A stretch of DNA of 64,000 bases from Achatina immaculata (taxonomy: Eukaryota; Mollusca; Gastropoda; Stylommatophora; Achatinidae), in contig CM019697.1 in the NCBI GenBank assembly GCA_009760885.1, positions 26,686,210 through 26,750,209 on the forward strand, read 5' to 3'. The notes below the pieces were generated by a model. That model ran no database searches. It was not told the origin of the DNA and saw only the letters and a program-made list of their open reading frames with translations. A program made the translations under genes and the position numbers. Positions 34,835 to 46,790 of this stretch are shown here, one piece after another; the first letter of the stretch is position 1, and each line of letters begins with the position of its first letter.

Positions 34835-35618
34835 AAGACCAAGAGGTTGTCACTTGTTTGTTTATGTAGTGGAGGCCAAGTGGTTTCACTTGCTTGTTTA
34901 TGTAGTGGAGACCAAGTGATTGACACTTGTATGTTTATGTAGTGGAGACCAAGTGATTGACACGTGTTTGTTTATGTAGTGGAGACCAAGTGATTGACAC
35001 TTGTGTGTTTATGTAGTGGAGACCAAGTGATTGACACTTGTGTGTTTGTGTAGTGGAGACCAAGTGATTGACACTTGTTTGTTTATGTAGTGGAGACCAA
35101 GTGATTGACACTTGTTTGTTTATGTAATGGAGACCAAGTGATTGACACTTGTTTGTTTATGTAATGGAGACCAAGTGATTGACACTTGTTTGTTTATGTA
35201 ATGGAGACCAAGTGATTGACACTTGTTTGTTTATGTAGTGGAGACCAAGTGATTGACATGTGTTTGTTTATGTAGTGGAGACCAAGTGATTGACACTTGT
35301 GTGTTTATGTAGTGGAGACCAAGTGATTGACACTTGTTTGCTTATGTAGTGGAGACCAAGTGATTGACACTTGTATGTTTATGTAGTGGAGACCAAGTGA
35401 TTGACAGTTGTTTGTTTATGTAATGGAGACCAAGTGATTGACACTTGTTTGTTTATGTAATGGAGACCAAGTGATTGACACTTGTTTGTTTATGTAGTGG
35501 AGACCAAGTGATTGACACTTGTTTGTTTATGTAGTGGAGACCAAGTGATTGACACTTGTTTGTTTATGTAATGGAGACCAAGTGATTGATACTTGTTTGT
35601 TTATGTCGCGGATACTAA
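34835..35618. repeat. Minisatellite, 37-bp unit, about 21 copies
   Basis: The unit starts gtagtggagaccaagtgatt and ends gacacttgtttgtttat. gtagtgg and gtaatgg variants occur in blocks. Confidence 0.95.
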
Positions 35619-35756
35619 GTGGTTGTGTTCCATCTTTCTGCACCAATAAAAAAAAAATGCTGGCAAGGACAGAAGTGTAACAACAGTTACAAAGCATAAA
35701 TGCTGGAATTCAGTTGTTGCTTAAACTGGAAGTTCACTTGCTTCTTAAATGAAAAT

Positions 35757-35945
35757 TCAACTCTCTTTCTCTCACTCTCTCTCTCACTCTCTCACTCACA
35801 CTCTATCTCTCCGACACAACCCACAATACTCGTACACACAACTCACAACACTCGGACACGTGACCCAGGATACTGGAACAAACAACTCGCAATACTTACA
35901 CAACTCACACAAATCGGACAAACACTTCACAAAACTCGGACAAAC
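35757..35945. repeat. CT-rich microsatellite and CA-rich degenerate repeat
   Basis: (CT)n at 35760-35812, then about seven degenerate copies of a 20-24-bp acaactcacaacactcggac unit. Confidence 0.8.
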
Positions 35946-35984
35946 AACTTGGACAACGCTGCAAAGATTTCTTGTATGTTAGTT

Positions 35985-36068
35985 TCTCCTCTCTGGTTCT
36001 GGCAGCCCTCTCTTGTACTCGTGTCTTCCTCTCTGGTTCTTGCAGCCCTCTCTTGGACTCGTGTCTTC
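35985..36068. repeat. 40-bp direct repeat, two copies, 3' of the gene B stop
   Basis: The stretch ctctggttctggcagccctc then tcttgtactcgtgtcttcct is duplicated with few changes. It begins just downstream of the gene B stop codon on the minus strand. Confidence 0.85.
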
Positions 36069-36082
36069 CTCTCCGGTCTCCT

Positions 36083-36168
36083 TTAGAGAAGACTCGAGTC
36101 CTCCTCGTGAACGGAATCTTCTGAGTGTCTACGTCTCCGAGGATGTTGGTCGTGCTTGTCGGCCTCAT
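36083..36168 (-). CDS. Gene B terminal exon
   Basis: On the minus strand the acceptor ACACATAATCTTTCCACAG|AT lies at 36169. It enters with 2 nt of a split codon. With the G supplied by the exon at 50052-50177 it reads DEADKHDQHPRRRRHSED then SVHEEDSSLL and a TAA stop at 36083-36085. The charge pattern continues that of the upstream exon. A second open frame (MRPTSTTNILGD...) does not match the phase. If the join is right the intron is 13.9 kb and almost entirely satellite. Function unknown. Confidence 0.55.
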
Positions 36169-36334
36169 CTGTGGAAAGATTATGTGTCAACAGACATAAG
36201 TAGACCAAGTTCAGCGTGAAAGTGTAGCAGGTAATGGTAAAACTGCAGACAATGAATCAATCAAGATTTAGAAACACAGGTCAGTGTTTTTAATCTCTTA
36301 CTTTACAGACTTCGCTTAACAATCAGAGTTTAAC

Positions 36335-36550
36335 GAATAATACACAACAGCAGAGAGTAACAAATAATATAGCAGCAGAAAGTAACAAATAATATAGCAG
36401 CAGAGAGTAACAAATAATATAGCAGCAGAGAGTAACAAATAATATAGCAGCAGAGAGTAACAAATAATATAGCAGCAGAGAGTAACAAATAATATAGCAG
36501 CAGAGAGTAACAAATAATATAGCAGCAGAGAGTAACAAATAATATAGCAA
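36335..36550. repeat. Minisatellite, 25-bp unit, 8 copies
   Basis: The unit is aacaaataatatagcagcag plus agagt. Near-identical copies; pseudo-ORFs on the minus strand (LLLSAAILFVT) are artefacts. Confidence 0.95.
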
Positions 36551-36555
36551 TAGAG

Positions 36556-36812
36556 GGAGAGTAAAGGTAAAGGTAACTCCCGGTTTCATGCCACTGGGGA
36601 TACGGTGTTGGGCCTGTATTTCTGCGACCTCCAGCACATGAAAGTGTGACGTGGTCGGTATCACGCCTGGCCGCTTTACCTTCCCAGATTTCTCTGGTGC
36701 CTATTTTTAGAGGCTGGGGACTTTTTTGGTGTTTACCAGAAAAATGGCACTGCTGGGACGGAACCCGAGAGAGTAAGGAATAATATACAAGTATATATGC
36801 CATGGCTTTCTT
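36556..36812 (-). mobile_element. tRNA-derived SINE, minus strand
   Basis: Reverse-complemented, the body AGGCGTGATACCGACCACGT, then TGGCATGAAACC, TTACCTTTACC matches the SINE at 49216-49468 (GGCGTGATACTGACCATATC, TGGCATGAAAGG, TTACCTTTACC). Its head instead has GGGTTCCGTCCC as a degenerate B box and shares 100 bp with 37934-38030. It ends in a (TTTACC)n tail. The same SINE superfamily with a different or decayed 5' part. Confidence 0.75.
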
Positions 36813-36923
36813 CCATGCGACGCTGAAGACATGACATGGTCAGCATCAGCAAAGATGTATTCGTTGTTTGTTTCAAAATATGCCCGTTCAGACAATCCTA
36901 ACTCACGTCAGTGACTTTCACAG

Positions 36924-37139
36924 GTCATGTGATAAGGAAGACGCGTGTTCTTTTGGAACAACTGCTGTCAAGGACACCGTGCAAAGTGTTCAACAATTGA
37001 AATGTTCTAATGACGATTCTAGAACACTGGGATCAACGGCCACCTGCCCCAGACTGACCTCCACGAAGACCTGCCCCAGACTGACCTCCACGAAGACTTG
37101 CAGCAGACTGACCTCCACGAAGACCTGTAGCAGACTGAC
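36924..37139 (+). CDS. Possible plus-strand exon or exon relic
   Basis: After a possible acceptor ACTTTCACAG at 36923 the plus frame reads SCDKEDACSFGTTAVKDTVQ, SVQQLKCSNDDSRTLGSTAT and runs into a 27-bp tandem repeat (CPRLTSTKT per unit). The frame is lost by a 1-base deletion at about 37156. The lead-in looks protein-like, but no donor or partner exon fits with confidence. Confidence 0.22.
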
Positions 37140-37208
37140 CTCCACGAAGACCTGCCCAGACTGACCTCCATGAAGACCTGCCCCAGATTGACCTCCACGA
37201 AGACCTGC
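37040..37208. repeat. Minisatellite, 27-bp unit, 6 copies
   Basis: The unit starts ctgccccagactgacctcca and ends cgaagac. One unit (about 37152) has lost a base. Confidence 0.95.
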
Positions 37209-37294
37209 AGCACCCCCACATTGTTGTGTTTCAGGTACAGAATCGACTTCTACCTAGCACCACCACTACTATAAAATCTCTGATCTAATAGGAC

Positions 37295-37922
37295 TCTGTG
37301 ATCTACTTCTGGCAACATCTCTGATCTAATAAGACTCAGGGATCTACTGCTGGCAACATCTCTTATCTAACAAAACTCTGTGATCCACTGCTGGCAACAT
37401 CTCTGATCTAACAAAACTCTGTGATCTACTGCTGGCAACATCTCTAATCTAACAAAACTCTGGGATCTACTGCTGGTAACATCTCTAATCTAACAAAACT
37501 CTGGGATCTACTGCTGGCAACATCTCTTATCTAACAAAACTCTGGGATCTACCGCTGGCAACATCTCTTATCTAACAAAACTCTGGGATCCACTGCTGGC
37601 AACATCTCTGATCTAATAAGACTCTTGTGATCCACTGCTGGGAACATCTCTGATCTAATAAGACTCTGTGATCCACTGCTGGTAACATCTCTGATCTAAT
37701 AAGACTCTGTGATCCACTGCTGGTAACATCTCTGATCTAATAAGACTCTGTGATCCACTGCTGGGAACATCTCTGATCTAATAAGACTCTGGGATCCACT
37801 GCTGGGAACATCTCTGATCTAATAAGACTCTGGGATCCACTGCTGGGAACATCTCTGATCTAATAAGACTCTGGGATCCACTGCTGGGAACATCTCTGAT
37901 CTAATAAGACTCTGGGATCCAT
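37295..37922. repeat. Minisatellite, 41-bp unit, about 15 copies
   Basis: The unit starts tctctgatctaataagactc and continues tgtgatccactgctggtaaca. Left copies are aacaaaactct variants and right copies aataagactct variants, so the array has two subfamilies with one switch point near 37615. Confidence 0.95.
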
Positions 37923-37933
37923 TGAAACTGTCA

Positions 37934-38030
37934 GTTTTGGTGTGTACCAGAAAAATGCCAGTGCTGGGATTGAAGCCGGAGAGAGTAAGGAATGATGTAC
38001 AAGTATATATACCATGGTTTTCTTCCAAAG
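37934..38030 (-). mobile_element. SINE head fragment, minus strand
   Basis: About 80% alike by eye to 36722-36812. Reverse-complemented it contains GGCTTCAATCCC, a good B box. It stops after cagttttggtgtg, so the body and tail are missing. It abuts the end of the 41-bp array. Confidence 0.7.
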
Positions 38031-38077
38031 ATCCACTGAGGCGTTTCTGCAAGTATGTGGATTTGGAATAGTTCTTC

Positions 38078-38195
38078 AGTAACACAATTCCCCTCCCCTA
38101 CCCCCTGTAGTTGACATAGTTCAAGAGGAAATTCAGCAAGACAAGGTTCCCCCACCCCTTGTAGTTAAAATAGTCCAAGCGGAAATTCAGCCGGC
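38078..38195. repeat. Direct duplication, about 58 bp, two copies
   Basis: ccctgtagttgacatagttc / ccttgtagttaaaatagtcc, each followed by a(a/g)gcggaaattcag-type sequence. The plus strand has polypyrimidine plus TAG (acceptor-like) at the start of each copy. Confidence 0.75.
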
Positions 38196-38199
38196 ACAG

Positions 38200-38369
38200 A
38201 CTTTGACAACTTGTTTAAGCCAGCAAATTCCCTGGACGAGGCGTCACTCAAACAAGCGTGGAACTTCTCCCAGGGCACCCTCGGCGCTACAAGAGCTGAG
38301 AGAGATGATTCCCTCACAGTCCTCTGTGCTCACCTGGTTGACTCCACAAGACGCAGATACCAGTCAGTG
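38200..38369 (+). CDS. Possible exon, strand ambiguous
   Basis: Plus: acceptor GCCGGCACAG|AC and donor CAGTG|GTGAGC enclose DFDNLFKPANSLDEASLKQ, AWNFSQGTLGATRAERDD, SLTVLCAHLVDSTRRRYQSV (phase 1 in, 0 out). Minus: the same block has a very good donor (CAACCAG|GTGAGC) and an acceptor ATCATCTCTCTCAG|CT followed by ALVAPRVPWEKFHACLSD to a stop. The minus reading would be an alternative last exon for gene B (phase 1 fits). The unusual base composition suggests exonic sequence; the strand is undecided. Confidence 0.35.
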
Positions 38370-38399
38370 GTGAGCACAGAGTTCAGCGACCACAGAGTG

Positions 38400-38580
38400 T
38401 GCGTGAGACAATCATTAACTCCAACACAGAACAGAACAACGGTTAACAGAATGTGCGTGAGATAATCATTAACTCCAACACAGAACAGAACAACGATTAA
38501 CAGAATGTGTGTGAGAGACAATCATTAGCTCGAACACAGAACAGAACCACGGTTAACAGAATAACTGAGAGATAGCCACT
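38400..38580. repeat. About 52-55-bp minisatellite, 3 copies (left outpost)
   Basis: Units hold cagaacagaacaacggttaa and cagaatgtgcgtgaga. The same family lies at 49905-50050 beside the gene B exon. The last unit here ends gagagatagccactgacagg, matching gagagacagccactaacc at 50034-50051. Confidence 0.85.
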
Positions 38581-38799
38581 GACAGGAACATGTATAGCAC
38601 TATAGGAGGCAGTCGTGTATGTTATTGTTTGGGTGCAAATAGCGGCCTTGGTTTGCAGGCAACTGTTGTACTTCTGAGAGAGCGGGGGGGGGGGGGGGTA
38701 GGGCTCAAGTCTCCAGAAGTTTGGAGACAGTCACGTGATTTTTGGAGTCTCATGAGAAGTGATTTTTTTTTGGGTCTCGGTGAGAGGTTGTTCGTCTGA

Positions 38800-39045
38800 C
38801 TGTGGTCCAGTGTGGTTGTGTGTAGTTATTGCTCGTCTGACTGTGGTCCAGTGTGGTTGTGTGTAGTTATTGTTCGTCTGACTGTGGTCCAGTGTGGTTG
38901 TGTGTAGTTATTGTTCGTCTGACTGTGGTCCAGTGTGGTTGTGTGTAGTTATTGCTCGTCTGACTGTGGTCCAGTGTGGTTGTGTGTAGTTATTGCTCGT
39001 CTGACTGTGGTCCAGTGTGGTCAGGTGCAGTTATTATGTCTACGA
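38800..39045. repeat. Minisatellite, 41-bp unit, 6 copies
   Basis: The unit starts cgtctgactgtggtccagtg and ends tggttgtgtgtagttattgct. Preceded by a 14-bp G run at about 38684-38698. Confidence 0.94.
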
Positions 39046-39339
39046 CTGTTGTCTAGTATGGTAGTGTGTAGCCATTGTGGCTAACATGTAGTCTAGTTTG
39101 TACAAGCTGAAGAAATGGTCTTCTTTGTGTTTTGTTTATTTTTTATTTTGTTTCCTTTTGGTAGGTGGTATGTTTATTGGTTGTATGTTGGAGTGCCATA
39201 TGGCAGGGTAACCTGTCGGCATATTATCATAGATGTTTGTCAGTCATTATTTTCCATTTTCTTCGAGCCCATTCATTAAACGTGTCACTAAAATGTTTAC
39301 GCCAAGTTTTTGAATTATTAGAAAGTGTATTGTACCAGC
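39046..39339. other. Unique sequence leading into the 47-bp array
   Basis: Contains one diverged relative of the neighbouring 47-bp unit (tattagaaagtgtattgtac at 39316). No gene seen. Confidence 0.5.
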
Positions 39340-42300
39340 GAATATTTGTTGTAGAGTATGTGTTATATAAGGTGTATTGTTCCAGCTAATATTTGTTGTA
39401 GAGCCTGTGTTATATAAGGTGTATTGTACCAGCGAATATTTGTTGTAGAGACTGTGTTATATAAGGTGTATTGTTCCAGCTAATATTTGTTGTAGAGCCT
39501 GTGTTATAAAAGGTGTATTGTACCAGCTAATATTTGTTGTAGAGTCTGTGTTATATAAGGTGTATTGTTCCAGCTAATATTTGTTGTAGAGCCTGTGTTA
39601 TATAAGGTGTATTGTTCCAGCTAATATTTGTCGTAGAGCCTGTGTTATAAAAGTTGTATTGTACCAGCTAATATTTGTTGTAGAGTCTGTGTTATATAAG
39701 GTGTATTGTACCAGCGAATATTTGTTGTAGAGCCTGTGTTATATAAGGTGTATTGTTCCAGCTAATATTTGTTGTAGAGTCTGTGTTATATAAGGTGTAT
39801 TGTTCCAGCTAATATTTGTTGTAGAGCCTGTGTTATATAAGGTGGTAGAGTCTGTGTTATATAAGGTGTATTGTTCCAGCTAATATTTGTTGTAGAGTCT
39901 GTGTTATATAAGGTGTATTGTTCCAGCTAATATTTGTTGTAGAGTCTGTGTTATATAAGGTGTATTGTACCAGCGAATATTTGTTGTAGAGCCTGTGTTA
40001 TATAAGGTGTATTGTTCCAGCTAATATTTGTTGTAGAGCCTGCGTTATAAAAGGTGTATTGTACCAGCTAATATTTGTTGTAGAGTCTGTGTTATATAAG
40101 GTGTATTGTTCCAGCTAATATTTGTTGTAGAGTCTGTGTATATAAGGTGTATTGTTCCAGCTAATATTGTTGTAGAGCCTGTGTTATATAAGGTGTATTG
40201 TTCCAGCTAATATTTGTTGTAGAGCCTGTGTTATAAGGTGTATTGTTCCAGCTAATTTGTTGTAGAGCTGGGTTATATAAGGTGTATTGTTCCAGCTAAT
40301 ATTTGTTGTAGAGTCTGTGTTATATAAGGTGTATTGTTCCAGCTAATATTTGTTGTAGAGTCTGTGTTATATAAGGTGTATTGTTCCAGCTAATATTTGT
40401 TGTAGAGTCTGTGTTATATAAGATGTATTGTTCCAGCTAATATTTGTTGTAGAGCCTGGTTTATATAAGGTATATTGTTCCAGCTAATATTTGTTGTAGA
40501 GTCTGTGTTATATAAGGTGTATTGTTCCAGCTAATATTTGTTGCAGAGCATGGGTTATATAAGGTGTATTGTTCCAGTTAATATTTGTTGTAGAGTCTGT
40601 GTTATATAAGGTGTATTGTTCCAGCTAATATTTGTTGTAGAGTCTGTGTTATATAAGGTGTATTGTTCCAGCTAATATTTGTTGTAGAGTTTGTGTTATA
40701 TAAGGTGTATTGTTCCAGCTAATATTTGTTGTAGAGTCTGTGTTATATAAGGTGTATTGTTCCAGCTAATATTTGTTGTAGAGTCTGTGTTATATAAAGT
40801 GTATTGTTCCAGCTAATATTTGTTGTAGAGCCTGTGTTATATAAAGTGTATTGTGCCAGCTAATATTTGTTGTAGAGTCTGTGTTATAAGGTGTATTGTT
40901 CCAGCTAATATTTGTTGTAGAGCCTGTGTTATATAAGGTGTATTGTTCCAGCTAATATTTGTTGTAGAGTCTGTGTTATATAAAGTGTATTGTGCCAGCT
41001 AATATTTGTTGTAGAGTCTGTGTTATAAAAGGTGTATTGTTCCAGCTAATATTTGTTGTAGAGCCTGTGTTATAAAAGATGTATTGTGCCAGCTAATATT
41101 TGTTGTAGAGTCTGTGTTATATAAAGTGTATTGTGCCAGCTAATATTTGTTGTAGAGTCTGTGTTATATAAGGTGTATTGTTCCAGCTAATATTTGTTGT
41201 AGAGCTTGGATTATATAAAGTGTATTGTTCCAGCTAATATTTGTTGTAGAGCCTGTGTTATATAAGGTGTATTGTTCCAGCTAATATTTGTTGTAGAGTC
41301 TGTGTTATATAAAGTGTATTGTTCCAGCTAATATTTGTTGTAGAGCCTGTGTTATATAAAGTGTATTGTTCCAGCTAATATTTGTTGTAGAGTCTGTGTT
41401 ATATAAAGTGTATTGTGCCAGCTAATAGTTGTTGTAGAGTCTGTGTTATATAAGGGGTATTGTTCCAGCTAATATTTGTTGTAGAGCCTGTGTTATATAA
41501 GGTGTATTGTTCCAGCTAATATTTGTTGTAGAGCCTGTGTTATATAAGGTGTATTGTTCCAGCTAATAGTTGTTGTAGAGCCTGTGTTATATAAGGTGTA
41601 TTGTTCCAGCTAATATTTGTTGTAGAGTCTGTGTTATAAAAGGTGTATTGTTCCAGCTAATATTTGTTGTAGAGCCTGTGTTATATAAGGTGTATTGTTC
41701 CAGCTAATATTTGTTGTAGAGCCTGTGTTATATAAGGTGTATTGTTCCAGCTAATATTTGTTGTAGAGCCTGGTTTATATAAGGTGTATTGTTCCAGCTA
41801 ATATTTGTTGTAGAGTCTGTGTTATATAAGGTGTATTGTTCCAGCTAATATTTGTTGTAGAGTCTGTGTTATATAAGGTGTATTGTTCCAGCTAATATTT
41901 GTTGTAGAGTCTGTGTTATATAAGATGTATTGTTCCAGCTAATATTTGTTGTAGAGCCTGGTTTATATAAGGTATATTGTTCCAGCTAATATTTGTTGTA
42001 GAGTCTGTGTTATATAAGGTGTATTGTTCCAGCTAATATTTGTTGCAGAGCATGGGTTATATAAGGTGTATTGTTCCAGTTAATATTTGTTGTAGAGTCT
42101 GTGTTATATAAGGTGTATTGTTCCAGCTAATATTTGTTGTAGAGTCTGTGTTATATAAGTGTATTGTTCCAGCTAATATTGTTGTAGAGTTTGTGTTATA
42201 TAAGGTGTATTGTTCCAGCTAATATTTGTTGTAGAGTCTGTGTTATATAAGGTGTATTGTTCCAGCTAATATTTGTTGTAGAGTCTGTGTTATATAAGGT

Positions 42301-44405
42301 GTATTGTTCCAGCTAATATTTGTTGTAGAGCCTGTGTTATATAAAGTGTATTGTGCCAGCTAATATTTGTTGTAGAGTCTGTGTTATAAAAGGTGTATTG
42401 TTCCAGCTAATATTTGTTGTAGAGCCTGTGTTATATAAGGTGTATTGTTCCAGCTAATATTTGTTGTAGAGTCTGTGTTATAAAGTGTATTGTGCCAGCT
42501 ATATTTGTTGTAGAGTCTGTGTTATAAAAGGTGTATTGTTCCAGCTAATATTTGTTGTAGAGCCTGTGTTATAAAAGATGTATTGTGCCAGCTAATATTT
42601 GTTGTAGAGTCTGTGTTATATAAAGTGTATTGTGCCAGCTAATATTTGTTGTAGAGTCTGTGTTATATAAGGTGTATTGTTCCAGCTAATATTTGTTGTA
42701 GAGCTTGGATTATATAAAGTGTATTGTTCCAGCTAATATTTGTTGTAGAGCCTGTGTTATATAAGGTGTATTGTTCCAGCTAATATTTGTTGTAGAGTCT
42801 GTGTTATATAAAGTGTATTGTTCCAGCTAATATTTGTTGTAGAGCCTGTGTTATATAAAGTGTATTGTTCCAGCTAATATTTGTTGTAGAGTCTGTGTTA
42901 TATAAAGTGTATTGTGCCAGCTAATAGTTGTTGTAGAGTCTGTGTTATATAAGGGGTATTGTTCCAGCTAATATTTGTTGTAGAGCCTGTGTTATATAAG
43001 GTGTATTGTTCCAGCTAATATTTGTTGTAGAGCCTGTGTTATATAAGGTGTATTGTTCCAGCTAATAGTTGTTGTAGAGCCTGTGTTATATAAGGTGTAT
43101 TGTTCCAGCTAATAGTTGTTGTAGAGCTTGGGTTATATAAAGTGTATTGTGCCAGCTAATATTTGTTGTAGAGCTTGGGTTATATAAAGTGTATTGTTCC
43201 AGCTAATATTTGTTGTAGAGCTTGGGTTATATAAAGTGTATTGTTCCAGCTAATAGTTGTTGTAGAGCTTGGGTTATATAAAGTGTATTGTTCCAGCTAA
43301 TATTTGTTGTAGAGCTTGGTTTATATAAAGTGTACTGTTTCAGCTAATAGTTGTTGTAGAGCTTGGGTTATATAAAGTGTATTGTGCCAGCTAATAGTTG
43401 TTGTAGAGCCTGTGTTATATAAGGTGTATTGTTCCAGCTAATAGTTGTTGTAGAGCTTGGGTTATATAAGGTGTATTGTTCCAGCTAATAGTTGTTGTAG
43501 AGCTTGGGTTATATAAGGTGTATTGTTCCAGCTAATAGTTGTTGTAGAGCTTGGGTTATATAAGTGTATTGTTCCAGCTAATAGTTGTTGTAGAGCTTGG
43601 GTTATATAAGGTGTATTGTTCCAGCTAATAGTTGTTGTAGAGCTTGGATTATATAAAGTGTATTGTTCCAGCTAATAGTTGTTGTAGAGCTTGGATTATA
43701 TAAAGTGTATTGTTCCAGCTAATAGTTGTAGAGCTTGGATTATATAAAGTGTATTGTTCCAGCTAATAGTTGTTGTAGAGCTTGGATTATATAAAGTGTA
43801 TTGTTCCAGCTAATAGTTGTTGTAGAGCTTGGATTATATAAAGTGTATTGTTCCAGCTAATAGTTGTTGTAGAGCTTGGGTTATATAAGGTGTATTGTTC
43901 CAGCTAATAGTTGTTGTAGAGCTTGGGTTATATAAGGTGTATTGTGTCAGCTAATAGTTGTTGTAGAGCTTGGGTTATATAAAGTGTATTGTGTCAGCTA
44001 ATAGTTGTTTTAGAGCTTGGATTATATAAAGTGTATTGTGTCAGCTAATAGTTGGTTTAGAGCTTGGATTATATAAAGTGTATTGTGTCAGCTAATAGTT
44101 GTTGTAGAGCTTGGATTATATAAAGTGTATTGTGCCAGCTAATAGTTGTTGTAGAGCTTGGGTTATATAAAGTGTATTGTGCCAGCTAATAGTTGTTGTA
44201 GAGCTTGGGTTATATAAAGTGTATTGTGCCAGCTAATAGTTGTTGTAGAGCTTGGGTTATATAAAGTGTATTGTGCCAGCTAATAGTTGTGTAGAGCTTG
44301 GGTTATATAAAGTGTATTGTGCCAGCTAATAGTTGTTGTAGAGCTTGGGTTATATAAAGTGTATTGTACCAGCTAATATTTGTTGTAGAGCTTGGGTTAT
44401 ATCTA
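39340..44405. repeat. Satellite-like array, 47-bp unit, about 107 copies
   Basis: The unit starts ttgttccagctaatatttgt, continues tgtagagtctgtgttatata and ends aggtgta. A marker series (gcctggtttatataaggtat, then ttgcagagcatggg, then ccagttaatatt) occurs at 40454 and again at 41956, so a block of about 1,502 bp (32 units) is duplicated almost exactly. The right third (from about 43080) has switched to the gagcttggg/taatagttg subfamily. It lies inside the proposed gene B intron. Confidence 0.97.
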
Positions 44406-44529
44406 AGAACTGAAGAATGTGTTGATCTACTTCAGGATAAGTTTCAGAATAAAGATTGGAAGATGGTTTAAATGAGCTGGACTAATTCAGATTAGTTTCA
44501 TCTTCAGTTCATACCAACACCTATACTAC

Positions 44530-45030
44530 TTTAGACTGGTGCCTAGAGAAGAGGCACATACTACTTCAGTTTGGTGACTCGAGAAGAGGCTTTAGTTTTG
44601 TGCCGAGAGAAGAGGCTTTAGTTTTGTGCCGAGAGAAGAGGCTTTAGTTTTGTGCCGAGAGAAGAGGCTTTAGTTTGATGCCAGGAGAAGAGGCTTTAGT
44701 TTGATGCCAGGAGAAGAGGATTTAGTTTGATGCCAGGAGAAAAGGATTTAGTTTGATGCCAGGAGAAAAGGATTTAGTTTGATGCCAGGAGAAAAGGATT
44801 TAGTTTGATGCCAGGAGAAGAGGATTTAGTTTGATGCCAGGAGAAAAGGATTTAGTTTGATGCCAGGAGAAAAGGATTTAGTTTGATGCCAGGAGGAAAG
44901 GATTTAGTTTGATGCCAGGAGAAAAGGATTTAGTTTGATGCCAGGAGAAAAGGATTTAGTTTGATGCCAGGAGAAAAGGATTTAGTTTGATGCCAGGAGA
45001 AAAGGATTTAGTTTGATGCCAGGAGAAGAG
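44530..45030. repeat. 26-bp minisatellite of the tttagtttggtgcc family, forward orientation
   Basis: The unit is tttagtttgatgccaggaga plus aaagga, about 18 copies. It ends at 45028 in a palindromic junction where the family reverses. Confidence 0.95.
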
Positions 45031-45345
45031 GCACCAAACTAAAGTCGTATTTGTCTATTCTTTAGGCACCAAACTAAAGTCGTATTTGTCTATTCTTTAG
45101 GCACCAAACTAAAGTCGTATTTGTCTATTCTTTAGGCACCAAACTAAAGTCGTATTTGTCTATTCTTTAGGCACCAAACTAAAGTCGTATTTGTCTATTC
45201 TTTAGGCACCAAACTAAAGTCGTATTTGTCTATTCTTTAGGCACCAAACTAAAGAATTATGTGTCTATTCTTTAGGCACCAAACTAAAGAATTATGTGTC
45301 TATTCTTTAGGCACCAAACTAAAGCATTATATACCTTTCTCTATG
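45031..45345. repeat. 35-bp minisatellite, same family reversed
   Basis: The unit is aggcaccaaactaaagtcgt plus atttgtctattcttt, 9 copies. It contains the reverse complement of the tttagtttggtgcct core of the array on its left. Confidence 0.95.
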
Positions 45346-45755
45346 CACTAAACTAATGCACTATGTGCTTCTTATATAAGTACCAAATTAAAGCAGTGTT
45401 TGTCTCTTATCACTGCACCAAACTCTAGCAGTATGTGACTCTTTACTAAACATCAAACTAAAGTAGTATGTGCCTCTTCTCTAAGCATTAAACTAAAGTA
45501 GTATGTCCATTTTATCTAGGCACCAAACTAAAGCAATACGTCTCTCTTCTCTAGGCTCGAAATTAAAGTAGTATATGCATCTAATCTAGACAACAAACTA
45601 AAGTAGTATTTGTCTCCTCTCTAGACACCAAAATAAAGTAGTATGTGCCTCTTATTTAGGCATCAAACTGAAGTAGTTTGTGCCTCTTATCTAGGCACTA
45701 AAATAAAGAAGTATGTGCTTCTTCTCCTGGAATCAAACTCAAACCAAAAGTAAAG
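45346..45755. repeat. Diverged 35-36-bp units (ggcaccaaactaaagtagta type)
   Basis: About 11 old, diverged units of the form (g)caccaaactaaagtagtat plus gtgcctcttctctag. Likely the ancestral unit from which the shorter flanking units were derived. Confidence 0.85.
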
Positions 45756-46790
45756 CTTCGTCTACTGTCACCAAGCTAAAACCTCTTCTCCTTGCACCAA
45801 AGTAAAGCCTCTTCTACTGTCACAAAGCTAAAACCTCTTCTCCTTGCACCAAAGTAAAGCCTCGTCTACTGTCACAAAGCTAAAACCTCTTCTCCTTGCA
45901 CCAAAGTAAAGCCTATTCTACTGTCACCAAGCTAAAACCTCTCTTCTCCGTGCACCAAAGTAAAGCCTCTTCTACTGTCACAAAGCTAAAACCTCTTCTC
46001 CTTGCACCAAAGTAAAACCTATTCTACTGTCACCAAGCTAAAACCTCTCTTCTCCGTGCACCAAAGTAAAGCCTCTTCTACTGTCACAAAGCTAAAACCT
46101 CTTCTCCTTGCACCAAAGTAAAGCCTATTCTACTGTCACAAAGCTAAAACCTCTTCTCCTTGCACCAAAGTAAAACCTATTCTACTGTCACCAAGCTAAA
46201 ATCTCTCTTCTCCGTGCACCAAAGTAAAGCCTCTTCTACTGTCACAAAGCTAAAACCTCTTCTCCTTGCACCAAAGTAAAGCCTCTTCTACTGTCACAAA
46301 GCTAAAACCTCTTCTCCTTGCACCAAAGTAAAGCCTCGTCTACTGTCACAAAGCTAAAACCTCTTCTCCTTGCACCAAAGTAAAGCCTATTCTACTGTCA
46401 CCAAGCTAAAACCTCTCTTCTCCGTGCACCAAAGTAAAGCCTCTTCTACTGTCACAAAGCTAAAACCTCTTCTCCTTGCACCAAAGTAAAACCTATTCTA
46501 CTGTCACCAAGCTAAAACCTCTCTTCTCCGTGCACCAAAGTAAAGCCTCTTCTACTGTCACAAAGCTAAAACCTCTTCTCCTTGCACCAAAGTAAAGCCT
46601 ATTCTACTGTCACAAAGCTAAAACCTCTTCTCCTTGCACCAAAGTAAAACCTATTCTACTGTCACCAAGCTAAAATCTCTCTTCTCCGTGCACCAAAGTA
46701 AAGCCTCTTCTACTGTCACAAAGCTAAAACCTCTTCTCCTTGCACCAAAGTAAAGCCTATTCTACTGTCACCAAGCTAAAACCTCTTCTC
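45756..46790. repeat. 51-bp minisatellite with a 474-bp higher-order repeat
   Basis: The unit is aaacctcttctccttgcacc plus aaagtaaagcctcttctact plus gtcacaaagct. The variant order (ctcgtctac, cctattctac, ctctcttctccg...) at 45861 recurs at 46335, an offset of 474 bp. Confidence 0.93.
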
